Part shown: positions 43,760 to 52,549 of the stretch, piece after piece
Numbering within the stretch: position 1 is the stretch's first letter
Layout of the letters: every line of letters begins with the position of its first letter
Origin: Euryarchaeota archaeon UBA605
Lineage (GTDB): Archaea; Thermoplasmatota; Poseidoniia; Poseidoniales; Thalassarchaeaceae
Direction: 5' to 3'
Assembly: GCA_002504905.1 (NCBI GenBank)
Contig: DATY01000029.1
Location: 71,308-135,307 of the forward strand
Length of the DNA: 64,000 nt
Translations under genes and position numbers: made by a program
Notes under the pieces: generated by a model
Database searches by the model: none
What the model was told of the DNA's origin: nothing
Seen by the model: the letters and a program-made list of their open reading frames with translations, nothing else

Positions 43760-44440
43760 ATGAATAAAGTAGAAGCGGTTGTATTCGACTGTGATGGGGT
43801 GTTGGTAGATATCACTTCATCATGGCAACAAATACACAACTACTTCGGGACAAATAATAAAGAAAATCTTACAAGGTTTCTTGAGAAGGAAATTACAGAT
43901 GATGAATTTATGGAATTAGATGTCAAGTTATGGTTGGAAATTCAAGAGGAAATCCATATGGATGAAATAATGAGATGCTTTTCCGGTGTTAAATTGATGA
44001 AAGGAGCTAGAGAAGTTATCGATGAATTGAAGAGAAGAGGAATTTATGTAGCTATTGTTTCATCAGGAGTTGCAAGATTCATTGGTTCAATTGCACATAT
44101 TCTGAAAGTCGATGATTGGGCTGCAAATGATTTTTCATGGGATAAAGAGGGATATTTATCAGGGCCAGCACCTGCTATGGTTGATTCGCATAACAAGGGT
44201 GAGATGGTTGAAAAACTGGCTAGAATAAATGGTTTTGAGGCAGAAAAAATATGGACAATAGGGGACTCAGGTACAGATTTGTCAATGCAAATACCCGGTT
44301 CTAATTTTATAGGATTCAATCCTGCAAGAGAGAGATCTATCAATAAATTTACTGATGCAAGTGTACCAATAATTGTAGATAAGGATTTAACAAAAATTTG
44401 GAATATTATTTTCTCAGAAGATTTTCCAAAGAATGATTAA
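43760..44440 (+). CDS. HAD-superfamily phosphatase, SerB-like
   Basis: HAD motif I (VVFDCDGVLVD), motif II (IVSSGVARFI), a Lys in the DSHNKGEMVEKL segment and motif III/IV (IWTIGDSGTDLSM) are present in 226 residues. The helical cap between motifs I and II is of the phosphoserine-phosphatase size. Phosphoserine phosphatase is the best guess, but the family has many small-molecule substrates. Its stop overlaps the end of the convergent polymerase gene by 4 bases. Confidence 0.8.
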   Translation: MNKVEAVVFDCDGVLVDITSSWQQIHNYFGTNNKENLTRFLEKEITDDEFMELDVKLWLEIQEEIHMDEIMRCFSGVKLMKGAREVIDELKRRGIYVAIVSSGVARFIGSIAHILKVDDWAANDFSWDKEGYLSGPAPAMVDSHNKGEMVEKLARINGFEAEKIWTIGDSGTDLSMQIPGSNFIGFNPARERSINKFTDASVPIIVDKDLTKIWNIIFSEDFPKND

Positions 44441-46059
44441 GCAAATGGTATTGATGCTGAAGCATGTGTATGTAAATTTATCACTGTCAAAATACAGGGT
44501 TTAGGTTGGAAGCCTAACATTCTCTGATAATCAGTCTGATCTTGCCATGTAGAACTGTGAACAATTGTTGTTCCTTTATGGTCTCCAATATATTGTCCAT
44601 GGACATGGCCTGTAACGAAAATATCAGGTATTGTTCCAATTACCATACTATCTTCAGGTTCAGGAGATAATGGAGTTTTTCCCCCCCATGATGGTGCTAA
44701 ATGTCTTCTTTCGAGCATTGAACGCATGGCCATCTCAGGTTTTGCATAAGTTACAGATCTAAGCCCTGCAACAAAGTCATCTATACTTTTTCCATGGTAC
44801 GAGAGAATTCTAACTCCATGAAGACTAAAATCACAAGGATTACCCACGAAGATAGCGTCTGTATAGTCTTGTTGAACCTCTGGATCAAGAGCAGGTTGGG
44901 GTTCTGCTGGACGTACGGCATCATGATTTCCTGGAAGAATAATCACATCTACCCAGTCTGGTAAGTCGCTAAGGAGCATTGCAAGAGCTCCATATTGCTT
45001 GAATAAATCAGTGATAGCTAAATGCCTATCTTGTCCTGGATAAATTCCAACACCATCAACACCATCTCCACTCAATACGAAATATTTGATTGTCTTGGCT
45101 AAAGGGTCTGTTTTGAACCAATTTATCATTTTCTGCCATTGAGGCTCAAGGAAGGTTTTGCTACCGACATGAACATCGGAAAGAAAAGCTGCAGAAACAG
45201 ATTCTTCAATATTAGCAGCATTTTTTGCTCTACGAGGTAGAGGAGGAAAGTGAATATTTGAAATAATAAATAAGTCTGTTCTGTCACCAATAAAAAATCC
45301 ACTAACTCCAACTACATCATCATTCATTAATCCATCAAGAGCAGCATGGAGAGGATTGGCTCCGGAAGGTGGCTTTAGTAGACATTGAATCTGAGTCGTT
45401 TCATCTTCTAAAAGAAACATAAGATTTCCTGATTTAGCCCAACGAGGTTCACTAACTAGACCAACAATAGTAATCTCGTATTCATTTGAAGAATAACGTT
45501 GACGATTTCTATATGCCTCAGAATTAGAAATCGGCCTTCTTGGTAATGAACGACCTTCAATCATTAGATTTCGAATTTGATGTAATCTACTGTTAAAAAA
45601 TGATTTAATATCTGACAATTTACCTTCAGTAACTGAATTTCCCGTAATATCAAAATGTACTTCAATCTCTGAATCAACATCTTTTGCTAACATTGGAAAA
45701 TCTTCAAGACTGTAATGAGATAAACCATGAGGTCTAGGTGCTGGAGAAATTTCATTGCTAGAAATTGGGGCTATTACTCTGCCAATTGGCGAGGGGTTAT
45801 CCGGAGTGGGGAGAGTCACTTGAGACTTCTTATGTGAAATCTGTAATTCCTCGGTAATAGATTCATCGATAGAAACTAAAGATAATAATTCATCTATAGA
45901 TTTAACTGTAAGAAATTGAACATTTGATGAATTTGCGGCTTCTATCAATGGGTTAATATCTACTAATTGTTCAATTTTTTCTTTGGCTTCTAGGCCCATT
46001 ACGAGAAGTCCTGCAGCACTCAACATTTTCTGTTGTTGCGCCCAATCACCGGATGCCAT
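44437..46059 (-). CDS. polB: DNA polymerase D small subunit (DP1, proofreading 3'-5' exonuclease)
   Basis: The ATG at 46059 gives 540 residues. The N-terminal region is variable; an OB-fold (ITIVGLVSEPRWAKSGNLMFLLEDE) precedes the calcineurin-like phosphoesterase domain. Its motifs are FLSDVHVGS, LSGDGVDGVGIYPGQ, ILPGNHD, YHGKSIDDF and FVTGHVHGQY. DP1 pairs with the large subunit DP2 to form the replicative polymerase of euryarchaea; DP2 is not in the window. The metal-binding residues appear intact, so proofreading should be active. Confidence 0.95.
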   Translation of the reverse strand: MASGDWAQQQKMLSAAGLLVMGLEAKEKIEQLVDINPLIEAANSSNVQFLTVKSIDELLSLVSIDESITEELQISHKKSQVTLPTPDNPSPIGRVIAPISSNEISPAPRPHGLSHYSLEDFPMLAKDVDSEIEVHFDITGNSVTEGKLSDIKSFFNSRLHQIRNLMIEGRSLPRRPISNSEAYRNRQRYSSNEYEITIVGLVSEPRWAKSGNLMFLLEDETTQIQCLLKPPSGANPLHAALDGLMNDDVVGVSGFFIGDRTDLFIISNIHFPPLPRRAKNAANIEESVSAAFLSDVHVGSKTFLEPQWQKMINWFKTDPLAKTIKYFVLSGDGVDGVGIYPGQDRHLAITDLFKQYGALAMLLSDLPDWVDVIILPGNHDAVRPAEPQPALDPEVQQDYTDAIFVGNPCDFSLHGVRILSYHGKSIDDFVAGLRSVTYAKPEMAMRSMLERRHLAPSWGGKTPLSPEPEDSMVIGTIPDIFVTGHVHGQYIGDHKGTTIVHSSTWQDQTDYQRMLGFQPKPCILTVINLHTHASASIPFA

Positions 46060-46108
46060 ACGGCTCACGTCAGGTACGTACGCTCATGATAATATCGATA
46101 CAGGGAAG

Positions 46109-46792
46109 TCATTCATCCCAGTCTGTTAATGATGCAAGATCTACTTTTTGTATTTCTTCCGCAACAGTAGTGTCTTCTACTTCCCAGGTCATACTTCCTT
46201 CCCACTGTTCCGAAGAGGGGTCCATTTGAGAAATATCAGATTGAGATTCTTCGATTTCGTCATCATTCTCTATAACATCATCTTGCTGTTCTAATCGATC
46301 TAATGTTTCAAGTGCCAATCGAAGAGCGAAGACTGCAAAAGAACGTTTATTATCCAATCTATCATTTTCACCAAAATCCATCCTTCTCACGAGAAAATAG
46401 TCCTGAGCTATTACAGCAACATGTACTCGACCAACTTCTTTTTCCAAAGTTGACCCACCTGGGCCAGCGATTCCTGTAATTGCGATAGCTACATCAGAAC
46501 CTGATTGATATCTAGCGCCTTTAGCCATTTGAACCGCTACTTCATGAGAAACTGCACCGGCTTCACCTTCATCAAATGCTGATTTTTGTACTCCTAACTC
46601 CCTCATTTTTGCTTCATTAGAATAAACTACCCATCCCTGATTAAACCATTGAGTAGCACCTGAAATATCAGTGATTAATGAAGCGAGTAAACCTCCTGTA
46701 CAGGACTCTGCTGTTGAGACTGTCCAGCCCTTCTTCCTAAGGCGTCTTGTCATCCGGGAAGCTAGTCCCGCAGTCTCTTCTACCACATGCAC
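46109..46792 (-). CDS. CinA-type nicotinamide-nucleotide amidase (C-terminal CinA domain)
   Basis: The start taken is GTG at 46792, since the longer frame runs through tRNA-Val; an ATG at 46753 is also possible. The domain has the CinA signature: TVSTAESCTGGLLASLITD, WVVYSNEAKMRELGV, GAVSHEVAVQMAKGA and VAIAITGIAGPGGST. It would hydrolyse NMN to nicotinic acid mononucleotide in pyridine-nucleotide salvage. A roughly 65-residue acidic C-terminal extension, rich in Asp, Glu and Ser, is unusual for the family. Confidence 0.85.
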   Translation of the reverse strand: MHVVEETAGLASRMTRRLRKKGWTVSTAESCTGGLLASLITDISGATQWFNQGWVVYSNEAKMRELGVQKSAFDEGEAGAVSHEVAVQMAKGARYQSGSDVAIAITGIAGPGGSTLEKEVGRVHVAVIAQDYFLVRRMDFGENDRLDNKRSFAVFALRLALETLDRLEQQDDVIENDDEIEESQSDISQMDPSSEQWEGSMTWEVEDTTVAEEIQKVDLASLTDWDE

Positions 46793-46843
46793 CCCTACTA
46801 GTAATCCTTCTTGATTGTTTACACTTAATCTTGAAGATTTGAG

Positions 46844-46919
46844 TGGTGGGCCCGGCAGGAATTGAACCTGCGATCTTCGCTTTGTAAGAGCAACGTCATA
46901 ACCCCTAGACCACGGGCCC
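46844..46919 (-). tRNA. tRNA-Val (anticodon TAC)
   Basis: On the minus strand, acceptor arms GGGCCCG and CGGGCCC pair fully. The anticodon stem TTGCT/AGCGA surrounds CTTACAA, giving TAC for codon GTA. The T-arm is GTTCAATTC, the discriminator is A and CCA is encoded. No intron is present. Confidence 0.96.
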
Positions 46920-46987
46920 CACGAGAGACTCGGGTAGCGTCGCATTCAAATCATTGGTGGTCAAAGCATCTGTTAGAGAGTGCTTGT

Positions 46988-47980
46988 TTGAAGGATATTG
47001 AGGAACTTATAATTAGATTGGGAGAAAATGGTTTTCCAATGGATGAAAGTCTTAAATTTGCATTTAAAAACGCTAATATTGACTATTTCATTAAATCAGG
47101 AAATAACCGATTTTATTCGGATAATCCGGTTGAATTCATGAAAACTAGTAAAGGAGTTACAAAAAATATTTCTGCACCGCATATGTTAGTAACTTTATTA
47201 CATCATTTAGAAATAAAAAAGGGACAAAAAGTTCTATTGGTTGGATCAAAAGGGGGCTATCTAGCAGCTATTCTAGATTATCTTCTCGGAGAAGAAGGAA
47301 TTATTACATTGATAGAGCCACATGATGAAGTTCTTGAACATACAAGAAGAGTTTTAGAAAACTACCAAACAAGAGGAATTATTCGTGTTCTTTCAATAAT
47401 AGATTTTGAGTTCTACGATGAATCTGCAAAAGAATTTGATAGAATTTTGATAACTGGAGCTGTTAGAGAAATTCCTGATTTTCTTAGTTTGAATTATCAA
47501 GAAGGATCTTTTATCTTAGGCCCATTCGGAAGTAATATTCAACAAAGACTTCTGAAAAAAGAAAAACAATCGGGAGAATGGTTAGATACAGACTTAGGCG
47601 GAGTAGTATTTTCCCCTATGGATACGAGAATTTCAGAACGGAATCCATTGGACCCTATTGTTCTAGCTGAAGGCCTTGAAGATTCATTTAGTTTAATATG
47701 CGAAATAATAGAAGTTGATGAAGAAATTTTACAAGGAATTGAACAATTAATTCAATCACTGAGAGAATTACCAAGAGATATTCCGTCTATCGGAGAACAT
47801 TCATCTGATGAAGAAATCATGGAAAATCCAGTTATGGACTTAATGATGTCAGAGATGGAAAGACTTGCACCCATTTGGCCAATAATTGAACACTTTATGT
47901 CAATAGAATTAGTTAATATCTTCAACTCAGAAGATGAATCATCATTCATTACCGGAGGGCATGAAGACCTTGTTCCTTGA
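46988..47980 (+). CDS. Protein-L-isoaspartate O-methyltransferase-like protein
   Basis: The start taken is TTG at 46988 (MKDIEELIIRLGENGFPMDE) because the upstream ATG lies inside tRNA-Val; the ATG at 47041 is an alternative. The PCMT pattern follows: FYSDNPVEF, ISAPHMLVTLLHHL, motif I KVLLVGSKGGYLAAIL, an acidic post-I position in ITLIEPHDE and FDRILITGAV. The usual glycine-rich GxGxG of motif I is GSKGG here. A roughly 90-residue C-terminal extension is unlike classical PCMT. It would repair isoaspartyl residues, or methylate another substrate. Confidence 0.7.
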   Translation: MKDIEELIIRLGENGFPMDESLKFAFKNANIDYFIKSGNNRFYSDNPVEFMKTSKGVTKNISAPHMLVTLLHHLEIKKGQKVLLVGSKGGYLAAILDYLLGEEGIITLIEPHDEVLEHTRRVLENYQTRGIIRVLSIIDFEFYDESAKEFDRILITGAVREIPDFLSLNYQEGSFILGPFGSNIQQRLLKKEKQSGEWLDTDLGGVVFSPMDTRISERNPLDPIVLAEGLEDSFSLICEIIEVDEEILQGIEQLIQSLRELPRDIPSIGEHSSDEEIMENPVMDLMMSEMERLAPIWPIIEHFMSIELVNIFNSEDESSFITGGHEDLVP

Positions 47981-48000
47981 ATAGGAGTATTCTTGCACTA

Positions 48001-49032
48001 ATGGCTAGTGGCGGTATTGTGCTTAAAGCGACTATACGCCAGTTGAACAATAAAGATGTTCGATTAAGGAGAAGAGCTGTAAGGAAGCTGTTTGAACTAG
48101 ATGACCCTGTTGCAATTGATGCTTTCGTGCCATTACTGAATGATGAAGATGAATGGTTTAGGGGAAAGGCACTAATCGCGATACAAAGATGGGCCTCAAT
48201 GAAAGACCTTGATTTAGCAGAAAGACTTTCTAATTCAGATAAACCTGAAGAAAGGATATTGGCTTGTAGAATTGCGCCCGTTGTGGGGAAATCAAGCGAG
48301 AGGATTTTAACAAGAATGTTAGATGATGAGAATAATCTAGTTAAACAGAATGCTTGGAAAAATATACTAGAAATAAATGAAGATTTTATTGAAGGTGCAT
48401 TGGAAAATAACGATGTAGGAATACGATCATTGGCAATTGAGAGAATACAATCAATGGATGAAGTAGATAATGATACTCTGAAAAAAATTCTCAGTGACGA
48501 TTCGAGTAGAATAAGGAAAAAGGCAATTAATCTTCTGAAATCTAAACCTGAAAAGTATTCTTCGGGAGAATTTGATGAAATTATAATAAAAATTGCAGAA
48601 AATGATGATAGAATTCAAGTTGATGCTCTAATAATGCTAATTGAATCGGGTAAAGAAAACGAATTGTTCAGTCGAAAAATACCTATTTGGCTGGAAAATG
48701 AAGACCCAATGATGATTAAATTGATTGCAGAGACAATAGAACAAAAAGATTGGTTAGAAATTAATTGGCTTATAAAAAAGATAATCAAATCATCTAATGA
48801 TAAACTAATTTCTAGAGTACTAAGAAGGAAAAAATCGGTTGAGGCAGATGAAATTCGTAAAGAGATTCTACTAGATGAAACGAGAGATGCCGTAATAAGG
48901 TCTAGAATAATAGAAGATTTATTTGGTAAAAAACATAATGAAGAAATTACAAAGATAATATTTGATTTGGAGAATAATAATCAAAAATCTATTTCAGAAA
49001 CTGCAAAAATGTATAGAGAAAGCATCTCATGA
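48001..49032 (+). CDS. HEAT-repeat protein
   Basis: From the ATG at 48001 the protein has 343 residues, made of repeated helical pairs. Examples are LRRRAVRKLFELDDPVAIDA, WFRGKALIAIQRWAS, LVKQNAWKNILEI and IRKKAINLLKSKPE. This spacing is typical of HEAT/PBS-lyase-like repeats, which serve as protein-binding scaffolds. No catalytic residues are expected. It starts 20 bases after the PCMT-like gene and is probably co-transcribed. The partner is unknown. Confidence 0.8.
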   Translation: MASGGIVLKATIRQLNNKDVRLRRRAVRKLFELDDPVAIDAFVPLLNDEDEWFRGKALIAIQRWASMKDLDLAERLSNSDKPEERILACRIAPVVGKSSERILTRMLDDENNLVKQNAWKNILEINEDFIEGALENNDVGIRSLAIERIQSMDEVDNDTLKKILSDDSSRIRKKAINLLKSKPEKYSSGEFDEIIIKIAENDDRIQVDALIMLIESGKENELFSRKIPIWLENEDPMMIKLIAETIEQKDWLEINWLIKKIIKSSNDKLISRVLRRKKSVEADEIRKEILLDETRDAVIRSRIIEDLFGKKHNEEITKIIFDLENNNQKSISETAKMYRESIS

Positions 49033-49038
49033 TTTCTT

Positions 49039-49446
49039 CTAAACAGCTGGCAACATTAATCTTGAAAGTGGAACAGCTATAGGAGGAAGGTGATCAGATA
49101 GGCGATGTCTGCTGGTTTTAGGGGAGAATAATGGCCCAAATAATGCTGCATTGATTACTTCTTGTTTGGTAACTGAATCGCGACCACAATTAGGCCAAAC
49201 ATCTAACTCAATTAAGTCATCTTCAAGATAATTGATGAAAACACAAGGTACGCAACTCAGTCCTAATCTCTTTGCTACATGATATCGATGATGTCCATCT
49301 AAGATAGTTCCTGAAGATTTATCAATTAACAATGGCTTTGTATAAGCATTCCACCTATGAGTCATTTTTTCTAGTTGATCAACTTTTTTTGGCAATATTT
49401 CTTCATGTGGTCTGAGAATCTCTAAAGGGACTAGCTCGACCTTCAT
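49039..49446 (-). CDS. ParB/Srx-fold protein, possibly SerK-like
   Basis: The 135-residue protein begins MKVELVPLEILRPHEEILPK and carries the ParB/sulfiredoxin-fold signature TILDGHHRYHVAKRLG. This single domain is shared by ParB N-termini and by archaeal free-serine kinase SerK, and no DNA-binding HTH follows it. SerK-like phosphate chemistry or a nucleotide-binding regulator are both possible. The family cannot be settled by eye. It is convergent with the HEAT gene, with 6 bases between. Confidence 0.65.
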   Translation of the reverse strand: MKVELVPLEILRPHEEILPKKVDQLEKMTHRWNAYTKPLLIDKSSGTILDGHHRYHVAKRLGLSCVPCVFINYLEDDLIELDVWPNCGRDSVTKQEVINAALFGPLFSPKTSRHRLSDHLPPIAVPLSRLMLPAV

Positions 49447-49519
49447 GAAGGTCCGAGAAGGATATTGTTGTTAGTTTTGGTGCCGAAGATATGATGTTTA
49501 GTTGTACTAACGCAGATAC

Positions 49520-50746
49520 ATGGTTGACACTGAGCTGTACCTCTCTCCAGAGGATAATTTAGTCTTAGATCGACTTAGAGAAAACGGTGAAGCTTGGATC
49601 GTTGGAGGATGGGTTAGAGAAACTTTACTAATGACTGAATCAAAATCTGACCTTGATATTGCTACAACACTTTTACCTAAAGAAGTGATAGAAATATTTC
49701 CAAGAACTATTCCAGTAGGTGAAGAATATGGAACAGTTATTGTTAGATTAGATGGAGAATCAGAGAAACAATGGGAAGTAACAACTCTACGGAAAGACGG
49801 AAGTTATGGAGATGGTAGGAGACCTGATAATGTTTCATTTGGAACAAATATTATTGATGATTTAGCTCGACGTGATTTCACAATAAATGCTATGGCAATA
49901 GGAATTGATAACGAGTTAATTGACATTTTTGGCGGGAAAAATGACCTAGAACACAACATTGTTAGAGCAGTTGGTAATGCGAATAAGAGAATAGCAGAAG
50001 ACGGCCTTAGAATATTACGTGCTTTCAGATTCTTAGATTTGGGAGGGGATAATCTTAGAGTTCTAGATTCAGAACTAGAGTTAGCGATTAAAGAAAATAT
50101 TGAGATGTTAGAAAAAGTATCAAAAGAAAGAATAACTGAAGAAATTAGGAAAATATTGTCTGGAAAAAACTCATATGGAATATTATTAAAAATGAAAGAA
50201 TTAGGTGTTCTGAATTATATTTTGAATGACCTGTCTGCAGAGATAGAAGATTTAGGCGAGGCAAGCTCAATGGTTATCCTTGCAAGATTTTTAAGAAACA
50301 ATGAATGTAACGGAGAACAATTAACTGAAATTTTAAAACAACGATTAATTTTGACAAAAAAAGAAATCGGACAAATCTCTTTCTTACATGAAAATAGAAA
50401 TTTAAAATTTGATTACAGTTTAGAAAGTATTAGAAGATTTCAGGTATTACTTTCAAAAGAACAAAAAATATCAATTTTACAATATCATAATGATGAAAAA
50501 TTTATTGAGAAATACAAAAATCTGGGAAATGGAGAAGAAATTATGCAACCTATTCTTAATGGAACAAAAATTTCTGAAATTACTGGAATAAAACCTAGTA
50601 GGAAACTTGGTCTACTAAAAGAATGGTTATTTAGAATTCAAATTGAGCAAAATATCCAGAAAGAGGAAAAAATTATACAAATCCTAGATGAAATTAACTG
50701 GAATGATTCAGATCCGGAATCTTGGCCAAGATTATCATGGCCTTGA
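49520..50746 (+). CDS. cca: Class II (bacterial-type) tRNA nucleotidyltransferase / poly(A) polymerase family
   Basis: The head domain shows the class II pattern: AWIVGGWVRETLL, the catalytic pair in SDLDIAT, WEVTTLRKDGSYGDGRRPDNVSFG, LARRDFTINAMAI, and the RNA/ATP-binding RIAEDGLRILRAFRF. The helical body extends to residue 408. It would add or repair the 3' CCA of tRNAs, or act as a poly(A) polymerase; the two cannot be split reliably by motif. Archaea normally use the unrelated class I enzyme. As all six tRNA genes here encode CCA, repair is the likelier job. Confidence 0.85.
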   Translation: MVDTELYLSPEDNLVLDRLRENGEAWIVGGWVRETLLMTESKSDLDIATTLLPKEVIEIFPRTIPVGEEYGTVIVRLDGESEKQWEVTTLRKDGSYGDGRRPDNVSFGTNIIDDLARRDFTINAMAIGIDNELIDIFGGKNDLEHNIVRAVGNANKRIAEDGLRILRAFRFLDLGGDNLRVLDSELELAIKENIEMLEKVSKERITEEIRKILSGKNSYGILLKMKELGVLNYILNDLSAEIEDLGEASSMVILARFLRNNECNGEQLTEILKQRLILTKKEIGQISFLHENRNLKFDYSLESIRRFQVLLSKEQKISILQYHNDEKFIEKYKNLGNGEEIMQPILNGTKISEITGIKPSRKLGLLKEWLFRIQIEQNIQKEEKIIQILDEINWNDSDPESWPRLSWP

Positions 50747-51256
50747 TCAAAGTTCATTTAGATACTCTATGTATTCATTTTCATCTAAATATTGATCAGC
50801 ATCATAGTCGAATGGTTGTACAATTACACACCATCCATCAGCATATGCATCATCATTAACAAGATCTGGGTTATCCTCAACATCACCGTTTAAAGATACT
50901 ATTTTACATGAAAATGGAGCATTAATCAGTAATTTTTCATATTCTGTAGTGACGGTAATCAGTAAATCATCCAGGCCTAATTCGTCTCCACTAGTCATTG
51001 GAGTTGGTGCATCATCATCCTGTGATACTTCTCCATCATCATCATCTGAGTCCTCCATTTTAAATTCAGAATCATCTTCAGGTTTAGTTAGAATTACTCT
51101 AATTATATCCCCATGTTCTGCTCTGATGAATTCGCTCAAGCCTATCTTTACCTGAGAGTCATCCTTCTTTTCGTCTAATACTTGTAACCATAAATGTTCC
51201 AAAGTATATTTACGTCCTTGTGCCACACTAAATTCGACATAATCGCTATCAGCCAT
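50747..51256 (-). CDS. GcvH-like protein lacking the lipoyl-lysine
   Basis: From the ATG at 51256 the protein has 169 residues. GcvH features are visible: KYTLEHLWLQV, VKIGLSEFIRAEHGDIIRV and the C-terminal NGDVEDNPDLVNDDAYADGW. The segment that should hold the lipoylated lysine reads VTTEYEKLLINAPFSC; the aligned position is Tyr106. An acidic insert (about residues 59-95, many Asp) splits the fold, and the C-terminus adds a Tyr/Glu-rich tail. A regulatory or structural role, instead of glycine cleavage, is inferred. Confidence 0.65.
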   Translation of the reverse strand: MADSDYVEFSVAQGRKYTLEHLWLQVLDEKKDDSQVKIGLSEFIRAEHGDIIRVILTKPEDDSEFKMEDSDDDDGEVSQDDDAPTPMTSGDELGLDDLLITVTTEYEKLLINAPFSCKIVSLNGDVEDNPDLVNDDAYADGWCVIVQPFDYDADQYLDENEYIEYLNEL

Positions 51257-51376
51257 ACCAATTCTCGACCTGCGCCCATCTGACAACCGTTTTGAATTGT
51301 TCGATTGGAGAAGTTGTTACATTTGCCATTACGAGACATTAACAATACCTTTCTCTTCGGACACTCTGGTGAGATA

Positions 51377-52549
51377 ATGGAGTTCATGGAAACAGAAGAA
51401 CAAAGTATGATTCGAGAGATGGTTCGTAGCTTTGCTGAAGAGGTCTTAGCGCCTACTTGTTTAGATAGAGACAGGAATGCTGCACCACCGTTAGATGAAT
51501 GGCAAAAATTTTGTGAATATGGCTTACAGGGCATCACAATTCCTGAAAAATATGGAGGTAGTCCTGTTGATGATATTTCTGAGTCAATAATTATCGAAGA
51601 GCTTGCAAGAGTTGATCCGTCATTTGCAGTAATGTACTGTGTTCATGTAGGACTATGTGCAAAAACAATTGAAATTCATGGAAATGAGGTACAGAAAGAA
51701 AAATATCTAACTAGACTTGCTGGAAACGAAATTGGAGCATATTCACTTTCTGAGGCAGGTGCGGGAACAGATGCAGCTGCAATGGTTTGTAAAGCTAAAA
51801 AGACAGATGACGGTAAACATTTTATCATTAATGGAGAAAAAATGTGGGTTACAAATGGTAAGAGTGCAGATATTTACGTATTATTCGCTAAAGATGTAGA
51901 TCATCCCGATTTCGGTGTTAAAAAGCATGGAGGGACTACTGCTTTTATCGTCGATTCATCGATGGAAGGATTTAGTGTTGGTAAAAAAGAAGAGAAATTA
52001 GGGATTCGATCTTCTGATACGTGTGTATTACTTCTTGAAAATTGCAAAGTTCCTATTGAGAATGTTTTGAAAGGAGTTGGAGAAGGATTTCCTATTGCAA
52101 TGAATGCACTTGACAATTCGAGAATTGGAATAGCTGCTCAAGCATTAGGAATTGCACAAGGTGCATTTGAGTCAGCACTGAATTATTCCCATGAAAGACA
52201 AGCATTTGGTAAACCAATTGCACATCACCAAAGTATTGGAAATTATCTTGCGGATATGGCAACACAAATTGAAGCAGCTAGAATGATGGTTTACAAAGCA
52301 TCTTGGGCTAAACAGAGACACTATGAGAATGGAGGACATAGACATACGAAGGAAGCCAGTATGGCTAAACTATTCGCAGGAGATACAGCAATGTGGGTAT
52401 CTGAGAGAGCCGTACAAGTACTTGGAGGATATGGCTATACTACTGATTTCCCTGTTGAAAGATTTTTCAGAGATGCGAAAATCACTCAGATTTATGAAGG
52501 AACTCAGGAAGTCCAAAGAATTGTCATAAATAGAGCAATTAAACCTTAA
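51377..52549 (+). CDS. Acyl-CoA dehydrogenase
   Basis: The start is ATG at 51377 (MEFMETEEQSMIREMVRSFA), giving 390 residues, the normal length. Family signatures are present: GAYSLSEAGAGTDAAAM, FIINGEKMWVTNG, LGIRSSDTCVLLLENCKVP, ERQAFGKPIAHHQSIGNYLADM, VLGGYGYTTDFPVERFFRDAKI and the catalytic-Glu segment IYEGTQEVQRIVI. It is an FAD enzyme that oxidises acyl-CoA and passes electrons to ETF. The short/medium-chain or branched-chain substrate cannot be told by eye. The gene for HMG-CoA synthase converges on it. Confidence 0.93.
   Translation: MEFMETEEQSMIREMVRSFAEEVLAPTCLDRDRNAAPPLDEWQKFCEYGLQGITIPEKYGGSPVDDISESIIIEELARVDPSFAVMYCVHVGLCAKTIEIHGNEVQKEKYLTRLAGNEIGAYSLSEAGAGTDAAAMVCKAKKTDDGKHFIINGEKMWVTNGKSADIYVLFAKDVDHPDFGVKKHGGTTAFIVDSSMEGFSVGKKEEKLGIRSSDTCVLLLENCKVPIENVLKGVGEGFPIAMNALDNSRIGIAAQALGIAQGAFESALNYSHERQAFGKPIAHHQSIGNYLADMATQIEAARMMVYKASWAKQRHYENGGHRHTKEASMAKLFAGDTAMWVSERAVQVLGGYGYTTDFPVERFFRDAKITQIYEGTQEVQRIVINRAIKP

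Noticed and set aside
46793..46945. N-terminal extension of the CinA gene
   Set aside because: The extension reads antisense through the tRNA-Val region and has no CinA similarity.
46862..46987. ATG start of the PCMT-like gene at 46862
   Set aside because: The ATG lies inside tRNA-Val on the other strand; the TTG at 46988 gives a typical PCMT N-terminus.
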